64,000 nt of DNA from Lepus europaeus (Eukaryota; Chordata; Mammalia; Lagomorpha; Leporidae), in assembly GCF_033115175.1 (NCBI RefSeq), contig NC_084836.1:70231297-70295296 (forward strand). The letters run 5' to 3'. The notes below the pieces were generated by a model, which saw only the letters and a list, made by a program, of their open reading frames with translations, had not been told where the DNA came from and made no database searches. Below, piece after piece: positions 36,255 to 46,822 of this stretch. How positions within the stretch are numbered: the stretch's first letter is position 1; every line of letters begins with the position of its first letter. The translations under genes were made by a program, and so were the position numbers.

Positions 36255-36999
36255 TTTTTAAAATGACTTTTTTTAAAAGATTTATTTATTCAGGTCGGCG
36301 CCATGGCTCAACAGGCTAATCCTCCACCTAGTGGCGCCGGCACACTGGGTTCTAGTCCTGGTCGGGGTGCCGGATTCTGTCCCGGTTGCCCCTCTTCCAG
36401 GCCAGCTCTCTGCTATGGCCAGGGAGTGCAGTGGAGGATGGCCCAAGTGCTTGGGCCCTGCACCCCATGAGAGACCAGGAGAAGCACCTGGCTCCTGGCT
36501 TCGGATCAGCGCGGTGCGCCGGCCGCAGCACGCCGGCCACAGCATGCCGGCCGCGGCGGCCATTGGAGGGTGAACCAACGGCAAAGGAAGACCTTTCTCT
36601 CCGTCTTTCTCTCTCTCTCTCACTGTCCACTCTGCCTGTCAAAAAAAAAAAAAGTTTTATTTATTCATTTGAAAGTCAGAGTTACACAGAGAGAGAAGGA
36701 GAGGCAGAGAGAGAGAGAGAGAGGGAAAGAGAGAGAGAGAGACAGAGACAGAGAAAGAGGTCTTCCATCCACTGGTTCACTCCCCAGTTGGCCGCAATGA
36801 CCGGAGCTGCACTGATCCGAAGCCAGGAGCCAAGAGCTTCTTCCAGGTCTCCCATGTGGGTGCAGGGGCCCAAGGACTTGGACCATCTTCTACTGCTTTC
36901 CCAGGCCATAGCAGAGAGCTGGATTGGAAGTGGGGCAGCCAGGACTTAACTGGCACCCATATAGAATGCTGGCACTGCAGATGGCAGCCTTACCCAATA
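36255..36999 (-). repeat. C-repeat SINE, class A, split by a class B SINE
   Basis: Tail portion left of 36292, remainder from 36656. The insertion is marked by TTTATTTATTCA at 36281-36292 and 36656-36667. Confidence 0.93.
36293..36655 (+). repeat. C-repeat SINE, class B, nested
   Basis: Near-complete copy with a local duplication in the body (GCCGGCCGCAGCA-type unit repeated near 36518-36555). Confidence 0.95.
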
Positions 37000-37180
37000 G
37001 TATAAACTTTACAACATACCACACGCTGTTTCAGATAGTATTATTTCTGTTTTATAGAGGGAGGAGGTTAGGAGTGGTAGAAACTGATAATGGTGCAGGA
37101 GTCCACCTGCCACACAAGTATGCTCCACTGCTATTTGTTTAAACAGAGTCCAGCTTTCCATCTAAAAATCCTGTGCTTTT

Positions 37181-37498
37181 TAATTTTTTTAAAGATATAT
37201 TTACTTATTTTGAACATCAGAGTTACAGAGAAAGAGAGAGAGAGACCCAGAGCAATAGTCCATCTGCTGGTTCACTCCCCAGATGGCTGCAATAGCCTGG
37301 ACTGAGACACACTGAAGCCAGGAGCCTGGGGCTTCATCCAGGTCTCCTATGGGAGTGACAGGGGCCATCTTCCACGTCTTTTCCCAGGCGCATTAGCAGG
37401 GAGCTGTATCGGAAGTGGAGCAGCTGGGACTCGAACCAGCACCCATATGGCATGCCGGCATCACATGCGGTGGCAGCTGTGCCACAATGCCAGCCCCT
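37181..37498 (-). repeat. C-repeat SINE, class A
   Basis: Slightly diverged full-length copy. Confidence 0.92.
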
Positions 37499-37504
37499 GC
37501 AATT

Positions 37505-37800
37505 TACGTTTAAATTGATAAAAATTGCTTTTATGTGTGATATACAACATGGTGCTTTGATGTGCAAATACATGGTGGGATGGCTGAATCAAGCTATTTG
37601 ATATATCCATTATCCCACATATTTGCATTTAATTTCTTGGGTAAGAACATTTAAAATCTACTCTCTTAGCAACTTTCAAGTACACAAAACATTGTTATTA
37701 ACTGTAATCACCATGTTGTACCATAGATCTCCTGAATTTAATTCCTTTGCTTAAGTGAAATTTTATATCCTTTGACCAACATTTCCTCACCTGCCACACC
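37505..37800 (+). repeat. L1 3' UTR remnant
   Basis: tgtgatatacaacatggtgc, gatggctgaatcaagctatt, aaaatctactctcttagcaa and gtaatcaccatgttgtacca in this order match old L1 3' UTRs. Confidence 0.75.
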
Positions 37801-37975
37801 CATTTGTGATCTTTCTATTAAACTCACAGCTGCTTCCTATTATTCAGTAGTAAATTCAATGAGGTACAGACACCAGTACAGGGAGAAAAAGAAAATGGAA
37901 AGTTCAAAGCACACCACATATAATAAGGATGCAACTAACATAAAATGTATTTCTCACTGCAGGCCCCAACTTTTT

Positions 37976-38275
37976 GTTTTCTTAAAGATTTATTTTATTT
38001 ATTTGAAAGACAGAGTTAGACAGAGAGGGAGAGACAGAGAGAGAGGTCTCTGGTTAACTCTTCAAATGGCCGCAATGCTCAGAGCTGGGATGATCTGAAA
38101 CCAGGAGCCAGGAGCTTCTTCCAGGTCTCCCACATGGGTGCAGGGGTCCAAGGACTTGGGCCATTCTCTGCAATTTTTCCAGGTGCATTAGCAGGGAGCT
38201 GGATGGGAAGTGGAGCAGCTGGGACTTGAACTGGTGCCCATATGGGATGCTGGGGCTTTAACCTGCTGGGCCACA
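37976..38275 (-). repeat. C-repeat SINE abutting the 80-bp palindrome
   Basis: Class A copy whose head end (near 38275) runs into an inverted copy of the downstream flank. GGCCCCAACTTTT at 37962-37974 and 38313-38325 is the apparent target-site duplication. Confidence 0.93.
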
Positions 38276-38354
38276 GCTCAGTCCAGGGGCTTGCATACTT
38301 TCTAAAAGTTGGGGCCCCAACTTTTAGAAAGTATGCAAGCCCCTGGACTGAGCT
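38275..38354. repeat. Perfect 80-bp palindrome, no spacer
   Basis: Two 40-bp arms meet at 38314/38315 in the centre GGGGCCCC. Every position checked pairs. It overlaps the last bases of the SINE head and one copy of its target-site duplication. Confidence 0.97.
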
Positions 38355-38599
38355 CTAAATAACATTTATTAAGTGGAATTACAGCACTTTCACTTTATTT
38401 TTGTTTCTTTGAGTTGGCGCCTCCATTCCTGGCTACAGGAAAGCAGAGATTATGTCACCCGTATTTTTCTGATTCTTTTGATTGTTGTGTGAAGTTGGTG
38501 CACTTAATGTGTGTCAAATGGAAGCATAAATGAAGATAACAGTGAGTGAAAGAACAAGACAGTGCGGTAAATGTAACATTTTTTATGCACGCATGTGCA

Positions 38600-38860
38600 C
38601 CTTTCTTGGTGTACACTGCAATATTTCAACACATGCACGCAGCATAAACTGATAAACCAGGTTACCAGTCTCCCTACTCCCCCAAACTTATTCCATTTTG
38701 GGGGTCTACAGCCCCTCTCTCCAGTTCTTTAAATAGTATATAGCACGTTATTGTGATCTCCTGTCTCCCAACAGCCTGTGGGGCACTAGAACCTATCCCA
38801 TTTGTGTTTTGATAGTATTTATCCAAACATCCTCTATCCACCTCTGGTATAATTGAAAAT
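38600..38860 (+). repeat. L1 3' UTR remnant
   Basis: gtgtacactgcaatatttca, acacatgcacgcagcataaa and the tattgtgatctcctgtctcc region follow old L1 3' UTR order. Confidence 0.55.
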
Positions 38861-38998
38861 GACAACTGTTATACACTCTTCTGGAATTTTTCCTACTCTA
38901 AACCCGACACTGTTTAGTTAATAGTGTCCAAGAGCCCTGTTTTCCTGCCGGGGTTAGGCAAGAAAGCCAAATTATAAGCACTCAAAAGGTATACTTGC

Positions 38999-39090
38999 CC
39001 TTAGTCAACATGGCAACCAGCATGCCTTCAGAAAAGGGCGCCGCGAAAGCAAAAAAAAAAAAAAAAAAAGTTGACCTTAGTCAAAATGGC
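38999..39090 (+). repeat. Short direct repeat flanking an A-tailed insert
   Basis: CCTTAGTCAACATGGC at 38999-39014 recurs with one mismatch at 39075-39090. Between them lies a 36-nt segment, a 19-nt A run (39051-39069) and GTTGA. This resembles a tiny retro-insertion with target-site duplication. Confidence 0.6.
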
Positions 39091-39099
39091 TACTTCAGG

Positions 39100-39640
39100 C
39101 GTCGCCATGGGAATGCGCATGCGCATCTCTGTTCCCGCCCTCTCCCCGAGACCGGACGCCTGCGCCCGGCGTAGAGGGGCGGTGTGGGAGGAATCAATTT
39201 CTCTGTGATTGGTTGGTGCCGGATTTCAAACCGGAGCTGGCGGCGCGGTGCTGCTCTGCCGTTGGGTGAGGCCCGGAGGGAAGTGGAAGGCGCCCAGGTG
39301 GGGCCGGGCGAACCCCGCAAGGTGAGCGCTGGGGGCTGCGAGGCGAGGGGCGTGGGACGGCTTGATGGGAGCCGCGTTGACAGCCGCGGCGTGTGGGAGC
39401 GGGCCGGCGGCCGCCACACGGCAGGGCGTCCCTGGGGCGGGGGCCGGAGGGTCGCGGGCTCCCCCGACGCCGAGGGCTGGGGACCGCCGGGGCCGAGCTT
39501 CCGCCGCACCTGCAGCGGGGCGTACGGGCGGGTGGGGTAGCACCCTGCATCCTGGAGGGGCCGGGCTGGGGCCGCCCCTCTCCCGCCCTGCTGACTGCCC
39601 TGGTGACCTGGCCTTCCCGTCCTCGCCCTTAGCCTGGGGG
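39100..39640 (+). promoter_or_regulatory. RACGAP1: RACGAP1 CpG-island promoter
   Basis: A dense CG-rich stretch follows the AT-rich intergenic DNA. In order it shows a perfect NRF1 palindrome TGCGCATGCGCA (39114-39125), an E2F-type TTCCCGCC (39132-39139), an inverted CCAAT box (ATTGG, 39208-39212) and an inverted CHR element (TTCAAA, 39225-39230). NF-Y plus CHR is the known signature of genes switched on in G2/M through DREAM and B-MYB-MuvB complexes, which fits RACGAP1's role in cytokinesis. There is no TATA box. Factor occupancy is inferred from motifs only. Confidence 0.85.
39235..39321 (+). other. RACGAP1: RACGAP1 non-coding exon 1 (5' UTR)
   Basis: A strong donor (CGCAAG/GTGAGC, GT at 39322-39323) follows the promoter motifs at the expected distance. 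The exon end at 39321 is well supported by that donor. The start, just after the CHR, is an estimate. Further alternative non-coding exons may exist in intron 1 but could not be identified. Confidence 0.7.
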
Positions 39641-40160
39641 ACGGCGAGGCTTTGCTTTGAACACATCACGCACGTTTCTGTCCGTGGTATTTCATCCGTG
39701 GCGGGAGTAGCAAAGTGGAGTGGGTGCACAGATAAGCCCTTGGCGGGGGGGCTTTAAATGAATTTCTCTTGAGTATGTAGGACAAAATTTTTTTTTTTTT
39801 TTTTTAGTTAGTGGAGGTGTTTAGAGAAGGCGCCTTTCCTGTAGTTTAATCATCCAACAGGTTTTTCTTAAGTGCACAGTATAAAACAAGCTTATGTGGC
39901 CTTAAAGTCGTTTATTTGGGGTGATAGAACTTAAAAAAAAAATAAAGCAGTGGTGAGTGTGGTGGGCCTACACAGTGTCGAGAGCACCATAGATCAGCAC
40001 AGCCCTTCTTAGAAAACGTTTCGGTCATTATCAAGAGCCATCAACAGTTTTACACCCTATACAGTAATCCCAGCTTGGGAATCTAGTCCAACGAACACAG
40101 TCCTCCCACCCCAAGAAAAGCACTGTTCCATAGGGATGCTGATTTGTTCAAGAAATGTCA
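39322..40160 (+). other. RACGAP1: Start of RACGAP1 intron 1
   Basis: CpG-rich for about 300 bp, then ordinary unique DNA with a T run near 39788-39806. Confidence 0.6.
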
Positions 40161-40164
40161 ATCA

Positions 40165-40440
40165 CTTACCAGTGTCAGGCATTGGGTTGGGCATCAGGCA
40201 TGAACAGGACAAGACACAATCTCTGCCTTGTTGGACTTTCAGCGATTGGTGGAGGCAGACAGTAAAACTAATGAGGAAATACGCGTTAGTGCATTGGAGG
40301 AAAAGAGAGCTGGGAAGTGTGGGGGAAGAGGCTGGGCTATCACTAACATTGGTTGACTAGGAAAGGCCTTGCTGAGAAAGACATTAGAATAAAGGAGGGA
40401 GCTGAGGCAGTGACCACACAAGCGATGCTAGGCAGAGATA
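40165..40440 (+). repeat. L2 3' fragment
   Basis: gtcaggcattgggttgggca, aacaggacaagacacaatct and gaaaggccttgctgagaaag in order recall the L2 consensus. Confidence 0.5.
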
Positions 40441-42260
40441 ACTGGAAATTACCTAAATGTCCAGAGAAGGGGATGGTTAAACAAATAGTTGCTCATCAAT
40501 TCTTTGGGACTTAGAGGAAACATGATAATAAGAATCAAAACCACAAAATTGTGTATAATCTATGGCTGCCACTGTGAAATATGAGAGTATAGTAGGCAGG
40601 GATTGGATAGGGAGCACACGGAACTGTTTAGGGTGGTGAGGGTTTCGTTTCGCTTTTTAAAGAAAATACTTTTTTTGGACATAGAAAGTCGACAGTAAGG
40701 GAGACTTTTTCTGTCTGCCAAATGAGTGTTGCAGGTCATGAAGAGGAGCGTTTTGTACTTCAGGGTTAGGGCCAAGGCTTCAGTGAATTGGTGAAAGCTT
40801 TCTTGGAGAGGTGGGGTTGGGAGGAGAGCTTGGCATGCCGACCTGCTAATACTTTTCTAAAAAGGATCGTAATTACCTCGTGTTTTATCATTCATGTTGG
40901 GCTGAGGACAGCCTGTTCACTCTTTCTGTGATTGATTCGCTCATAAGCACACTGGGTTTCAAGATAGCTTTCCTCGGCCTGCCCCTGCCCGTTGTCTGGA
41001 GAGTTGATACGGACAAGCAGAAGCCAGACATTTGGGAAGGGGAGTTGTTCTGAAATGCTCTCACTGGAAGTGTGGAGGTCATCTTGAGGAATGACTCCTT
41101 GGCAGCAGGGGTCCTGTCGTGTTGATTTCTTGGCCATCTTCAGATTTAGCAGTGTCCGTGAGAATGTTTTTCATGAAGACACATTCCTGTGAAACTCAAA
41201 GCGACCTCCCCTTGCTTTGCTGTTGCAATATTTAACACCCTTGATGCATCTGAAAACCCTGATGCGAGATAAATGTCTTAGATAATGCTTTTTAGGGGGA
41301 GGAAGAAGAGAAGAGGAGAGAGACTTCCCAGGATACCCTGCAGTAAAATCTGCAGTAGTCTGTTATTCTGAAAGATGATGTCTGTCTCTTGGCTGGGTGA
41401 TTGAAATTAAATTGGGAACTCAAAAGCAATCACATCAAGCTGAGACTCTTTCATGGTGTTGCCAAATTGCTCCCTTAGGGACGCTCACAGACTGGGGGTC
41501 TGGGAGGCAGTGACTTCCCCACCTCTGGGGCTCCCCATCAATAACAGCTGAGAGTCTCCGGCACCTTTTTCTTAAAAGTGCTCCACAAACTGATTTCCTT
41601 GCTACACACGGGGACCATTTCAGCTTTCCCCAAGAGGCCATGCAGCCTCTGTTGAGGAGGAGGCACAGCTGTTTTACAGCTGCACAGCAACATGCTACAA
41701 TGTGACTCTGTTTTTGTATTAGTGCATCTCCTGGCTGAGGAGCTAAATTATACAGGGGAAGAAATAAACAAGTACTCAGGGGGGTGAAAACCCGACCCAG
41801 CAGAATTAAGACCAGTTTCAACTGATTTGGAATAGGATGAGTAAGTTTTAGCTTTGTGAATTACAATTTGGCAGAGACATGAGTTAGTATTGTTGCAGAC
41901 TAATTTTTTTTAATCTATAAATAATTCCTGAGAGTCACTTCTGTAGAATGTTAGTAGAGATATATGGTCCTCCAGCATGTAAAGCAAAGAGGATTATATT
42001 TTGCTAGCACTGTTTGGGGATGACCCCAAGTAAACCTATACGAGGGAAAAAACTAACTCTTCAGAAGCAACAAGCCTCATCTCGAACAGCTTGCTGAAAA
42101 ACCCTCTCCTGGCTTCTTGTTGGCCTGGGTTCTGCTGTAGTCTGTGTTTTATATGTCATACTCTGTGTGTGACATGGTATGCTGGCAGAGGCGTCTGAGA
42201 ATGCAACATATGTAGCCTAATTGGTGTTCTTAACATAATCTCTCTCCAGCGTTTCTGGTG
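40441..42260. other. RACGAP1: RACGAP1 intron 1, SINE-free part
   Basis: About 1.8 kb without a repeat that I can name. No exon signal recognised. Confidence 0.5.
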
Positions 42261-42264
42261 AAAA

Positions 42265-42460
42265 ACACATGGATTTTGGATTGAGACCTGGGTTTTAATG
42301 TGAGCTCTGCATTTATTAGTCATTTAAGGTCTCTGAGTCTTAATTGTTCATTGTGTGCAAAATGGAGATAACTATGTTAGTCAAAATTGATGTAAACAAA
42401 AAACATGTGTCTGGTGCCTAGTGTAGTACCTGAAACACTTCAAAGGCACCTACTGGTTTC
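42265..42460 (+). repeat. MIR SINE
   Basis: Nearly complete order: gacctgggttttaatgtgag, ctctgcatttattagtcatt, ctctgagtcttaa, aaaatggagataactatg, gtctggtgcctagtgtagta. Confidence 0.8.
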
Positions 42461-42728
42461 CTTTCTTTCTAACTGTAGAACTATGTTTAAAACGGTCTAA
42501 TGTTCTCCATGAGTGATAGCTGAATGTGGAGATAGCCTAGACAGCCTCTGGAAAATGCTAGATTTGGGGTTCACTGTTCTAGGATGCAAATAACAGCTAT
42601 CAGAACAATAACTGTAAAAATCTACTTCCTGTCCATTTTTATAATCCATGCCTTATATGTTGATAGATTCAACTTACTAATTTATTAAGTTTTTACCTAC
42701 TCTAGTTTGCAATATTTTATGAGGCAAA
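42461..42728. other. Unique RACGAP1 intron 1 sequence
   Basis: Nothing recognised. Confidence 0.45.
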
Positions 42729-42738
42729 TAGGGCAGAT

Positions 42739-43065
42739 TTTTTTTTAAAAGATTTATTTATTTATTTGAAAGAGTTAGAGAGAGAGAGAGGAGAGGCAAG
42801 GGGAGAGAGAGGTCTCCCATGGTTCACTCCCAAGATGGCCGCCATGGCCAGAGCTACGCCAATCTGAAGCCAGGATTCAGGAGCTTCTTCTGGGTCTCCC
42901 ACACGGGTGCAGGGGCCCAAGGACTTGGGCCATCTTTCACCACTTTCCCAGGCCATAGCAGAGAGCTGGATTGGAAGTGGAGCAGCTGGGACTTGAATCG
43001 GCGCCCATATGGGATTCCGGCACTGCAAGTGGTGACCTTACCCAGTATGCCACAGCACTAGCCCC
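42739..43065 (-). repeat. C-repeat SINE, class A
   Basis: Bounded by the perfect 10-bp duplication TAGGGCAGAT at 42729-42738 and 43066-43075. The flanking DNA is MIR-like (about 42700-43180). Confidence 0.96.
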
Positions 43066-43241
43066 TAGGGCAGATATTATTGTTCCTCCTTTATAGGCAG
43101 GTCTCAGAGTTGAAGGGAGTTATCAAAGGTTCTTAGTACTTGTAGACAGAAGACCTGAAGCTCCCAACCCCCTCAGCTGTTCTTTTTGTTTGAATCTGTA
43201 TTCCTGTAAGTGTTGAGGGAGAATGGACATTCTTTTGACAG

Positions 43242-43405
43242 CATCATGGAGGGATGTGTTTGCGTGTACATGCATCATGGAGGGGTGTGTGGGTGTACAT
43301 ACATCATGGAGGGGCGTGTGTGTGCATGTACATGCATCATGGAGGGATGTGGGTGTGCGTGTATATGAATCATGGAGGGGTGTGTGTGTGCATGTACAGG
43401 TATGT
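43242..43405 (+). repeat. Minisatellite, about five units of 29-33 bp
   Basis: Units beginning CATCATGGAGGG start at 43242, 43273, 43302, 43335 and 43368 (the last altered to AATCATGG), followed by TG-rich spacers. Open frames through it are repeat artefacts. Confidence 0.92.
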
Positions 43406-43724
43406 ACATGCTTATTCTCTGATTTCCATTTATCAATTACTTATGTGCAATCATTATGTTAAATACTGCATGTCTGTATTTTTAACATAGTAGTGCCAAA
43501 TGTAATGTTTCTCCCTGCAAACTTCCAGCCTTACACCTGTCCCAGGGCAGAAACCTAGTGTAAAGTTAACTTGAAGTACAAGCAGTATGCCTGAGTGGCA
43601 ACTCTGTAAAGCACTGGGGGAAGGGCTGGAGGCAGGGACATCAACTGAAGTGAGCGGTGACAGCCGCCTAGTACACCCGTGCAAGCAGAGTCTGCAAGGC
43701 TTGGTTATTGTTGTAGGTGATTTT
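43406..43724. other. Unique RACGAP1 intron 1 sequence
   Basis: Nothing recognised. Confidence 0.45.
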
Positions 43725-44408
43725 TTTTTTTTTTTGGACAGGCAGAGTGGGCAGTGAGAGAGACAGAGAGAAAGGTCTTCCTTTTGGCCGGCGCCGCGGC
43801 TCAATAGGCTAATCCTCCGCCTTGCAGCGCCGGCACACCGGGTTCTAGTCCCGGTCGGGGCACCGGATTCTGTCCCGGTTGCCCCTCTTCCAGGTCACCT
43901 CTCTGCTGTGGCCCGAGAGCGCAGTGGAGGATGGCCCAAGTGCTTGGCCCTGCACCCCATGGGAGACCAGGAGAAGCACCTGGCTCCTGGCTTCGGATCA
44001 GCGCGATGCGCCGGCCGCAGTGGCCATTGGAGGGTGAACCAACGGCAAAGGAAGACCTTGCTCTCTGTCTCTGTCTCTCACTGTCCACTCTGCCTGTCAA
44101 AAAAAAAAAAAAAAGAAAGAAAGGTCTTCCTTTGCCGTTGGTTCACCCTCCAATGGCCACCGCGGCTGGCGCGCTACAGCCGGCGCACCACGTTGATCTG
44201 AAGGCAGGAGCCAGGTGCTTCCTCCTCGTCTCCCATGGGGTGCAGAGCCAAGCACTTGGGCCATCCTCCACTGCGCTCTCGGGCCACAACAGAGAGCTGG
44301 CCTGGAAGAGTGGCAACCGGGACAGAATCCGGCACCCCGATCGGGACTAGAACCTGGTGTGCCGGTGCCACAGGTGGAGGATTAGCCTATTGAGCCGCGG
44401 CGCCGGCC
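43725..44408 (-). repeat. C-repeat SINE, class B, split by another class B copy
   Basis: Tail and start of body at 43725-43784, remainder from 44118. The insertion is marked by a perfect 16-bp duplication (43769-43784 and 44118-44133). Confidence 0.96.
43785..44117 (+). repeat. C-repeat SINE, class B, nested and inverted
   Basis: Inserted in opposite orientation in a close relative, so the two copies form a long inverted repeat of about 290 bp per arm. Confidence 0.96.
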
Positions 44409-44745
44409 TATTTATTTATTTTTAAAAATATTTATTTTATTCATTTGAAAGAGTTACAGAGAGAGGTTGAGACAGAGAGAGGTCTTCCATCCGCTGGTTC
44501 ACTCCCCAGATGGCCACAACGGCCAGAGCTGCACCGATCCGGAGCCAGGAGCCAGGAGCTTCTTCCAGGTCTCCCACATGGGTGCAGGGGCCCAAGGACT
44601 TGGGCCACCTTCCACTGCTTTCCCAGGCCATAGCAGGGAGCTGGATAGGAAGAGGAGCAGCTGGGACATGAACAGGCGCCCATATGGGATGCTGGTGCTT
44701 CAAGACAGGGCTTTAATCTGCTGTGCCATGGCGCTGGCTCCCCCT
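44409..44745 (-). repeat. C-repeat SINE, class A
   Basis: Directly adjacent to the class B pair. Confidence 0.94.
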
Positions 44746-44766
44746 TTAAGTTTTTTAAAGAAAGTT

Positions 44767-45098
44767 TGCTGGGTGTAACGCTGTGGTGCAGTGGGTTAAA
44801 GCCCCAGCCTGCAGTGCCATCATCCCATATGGATGCCAGATCATGTCCTGGCTGCTCCACTTCCAATCCAGCTCCCTGCCAATGTGCCTGGGAAAACAGT
44901 AGAAGATGACTCAAGTGCTAGGGCCCTGCACCCACATTGGAGACCTGGAAGAAGTTCCTCACTCCTGGCTTTGGATTGGTTTGGCTCTGGCCATTGTGGC
45001 CATTTGGGGAGTGAACTAGTAGATGGAAGACCTCTCTTTCTCTCTACCTCTCTCTGTAACTCTTTCAAATAAATAAATCCTTTAAAAATCATCCTGTT
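44767..45098 (+). repeat. C-repeat SINE, class A
   Basis: Full length, tail CAAATAAATAAATCCTTT. Confidence 0.94.
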
Positions 45099-45414
45099 TC
45101 AAAAAAAAAAAAAATCCTTTACTTATTTGAAAGTTAGAGTGATATAGATAGATATCTTCCACGCTGATTCATTCCCAGATGCCCACAGCAGCTGGAGTTT
45201 GACCAGGCCAGTTCCAGGAACCTAGAACTTCATCCAGGTCTCCCACATGGGTAGCAGGGACCCAAGTACTTGGACCATCATCTGCTGCTTTCCCAGGTGC
45301 ATTAGCAGGGAGCTGGATCAGAAGTGGAGGAGCTGGTACTTGAACCAGCACTCTGATATGGGTTGTGGGTGTTCCATGTAGTGGCCCAACCTGCCGTACC
45401 ACAATGCCTGCCCA
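45099..45414 (-). repeat. Older C-repeat SINE
   Basis: Follows the previous copy tail to tail. Confidence 0.87.
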
Positions 45415-45525
45415 CTTCCCACCCCCATCTCTTAATAGTATTGCATTGGGGATTAAATTTCAACACGAGGGACACAAACATTCAAACTGTAGCAGGAACA
45501 AAGGATCAGGCTGTAGTGTCACCTA

Positions 45526-45760
45526 AGACAGAGAGAGATCTTCCATCTTCTGGTTCACTCCTCAAATGGCCATAACAGCCAGGGCTGTGCCAGGAGCCAG
45601 GAGCCAGGAGCTTCCTCTTGGTCTTCCACATAGGTGCAGGACCCCAGGAAACTTGGGACATCCTCTGCTGCCTTCCCAGGTGCATTAGCAGAGAGCTGGA
45701 TTGGAAGTGGAGTAACTGGGACTTGAACCAGCACCCATGTCGGATGCCAGCACCTCATCT
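45526..45760 (-). repeat. C-repeat SINE, lacking head and tail
   Basis: Body sequence only, from the GA tract to the GATGCCAGCACC region. Confidence 0.85.
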
Positions 45761-46491
45761 TTGCTTCTGTCCTGTAGCTCCTGGGTGTGTTTGCCTGTTT
45801 TGTTGTATTGTTAGATCCGTGGGCATCTCCATGACTTCCAGATCTCTTCCTGCCAGTTTTAATGCTATCCTTTTGGCTTTGTTCTTAGTTTATAGAATGA
45901 TCTTTGTAATAAATGTGTTGGTCTGGTTGCTTGGCAGCTTTCTGTGATTATGTAGCTTGGAACAGAAACATTGCCCTTTTAAAATCTTGGTTCCCAGCCC
46001 TGATTCAGGTATATATGTATTATATATTACATCCAGGCTTGGAATTAGGAGCTTTTCTTGCTATCAAAGCAATCATCATATGCGTACAAATGAATTATTC
46101 TGTCGCATTTAGTAGAACATAGCATTATATTAAAATAGCCTGTTGTTCTCTGTGGTTTTCCTTCCCTTTTTTCCCTTTCTTGCCCTCATAGCTCGTGGTA
46201 CAACCTTAATTTCAAAGTCACTAAAGCTTCATAAAAGAATTCTTAAAATTTTATTTATATGCATGAAATGAGGATCTGGATTAGGATGTTGAAACAGTGG
46301 TTAGGAGGAAAATATAAGAAGAATCCTTTAATGATGTTTCTGAGGACATTCAGTTTTCAAATTTGACTTTTTATTTCCTTGATAATTTTAAGAACATTCA
46401 GTTAATGTCTTTCTTGACTATTAAATGAAGATCTTATTTCTTCCAGGTGTTTCCTGTTAAGTCTATTCAGAGCAGAACTGCCCGTAAGGAC
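45761..46491. other. Unique RACGAP1 intron 1 sequence
   Basis: AT-rich. No exon signal strong enough to call. Confidence 0.45.
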
Positions 46492-46822
46492 ACCCGGCGC
46501 CGCGGCTCAATAGGCTAATCCTCCACCTTGCGGTGCCGGCACACCGGGTTCTAGTCCCGGTCAGGGCGCTGGATTCTATCCCGGTTGCCCCTCTTCCAGG
46601 CCAGCTCTCTGCTGTGGCCAGGGAGTGCAGTGGAGGATGGCCCAAGTCCTTGGGCCCTGCACCCCATGGGAGACCAGGAGAAGCACCTGGCTCCTGGCTT
46701 CGGTTCAGCGCGGTGCGCCGGCCGCAGTGGCCATTGGAGGGTGAACCAACGGCAAAGGAAGACCTTGCTCTCTGTCTCTGTCTCTCACTGTCCACTCTGC
46801 CTGTCAAAACAACAACAACAAC
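46492..46822 (+). repeat. C-repeat SINE, class B, with (CAA)n tail
   Basis: The usual A tail is replaced by CAACAACAACAACAA. Confidence 0.95.

Noticed and set aside
43223..43490. Repeated 'SWRGVCVHVHA' peptide
   Set aside because: Arises because the minisatellite unit is close to a multiple of three; no start context or splice evidence.
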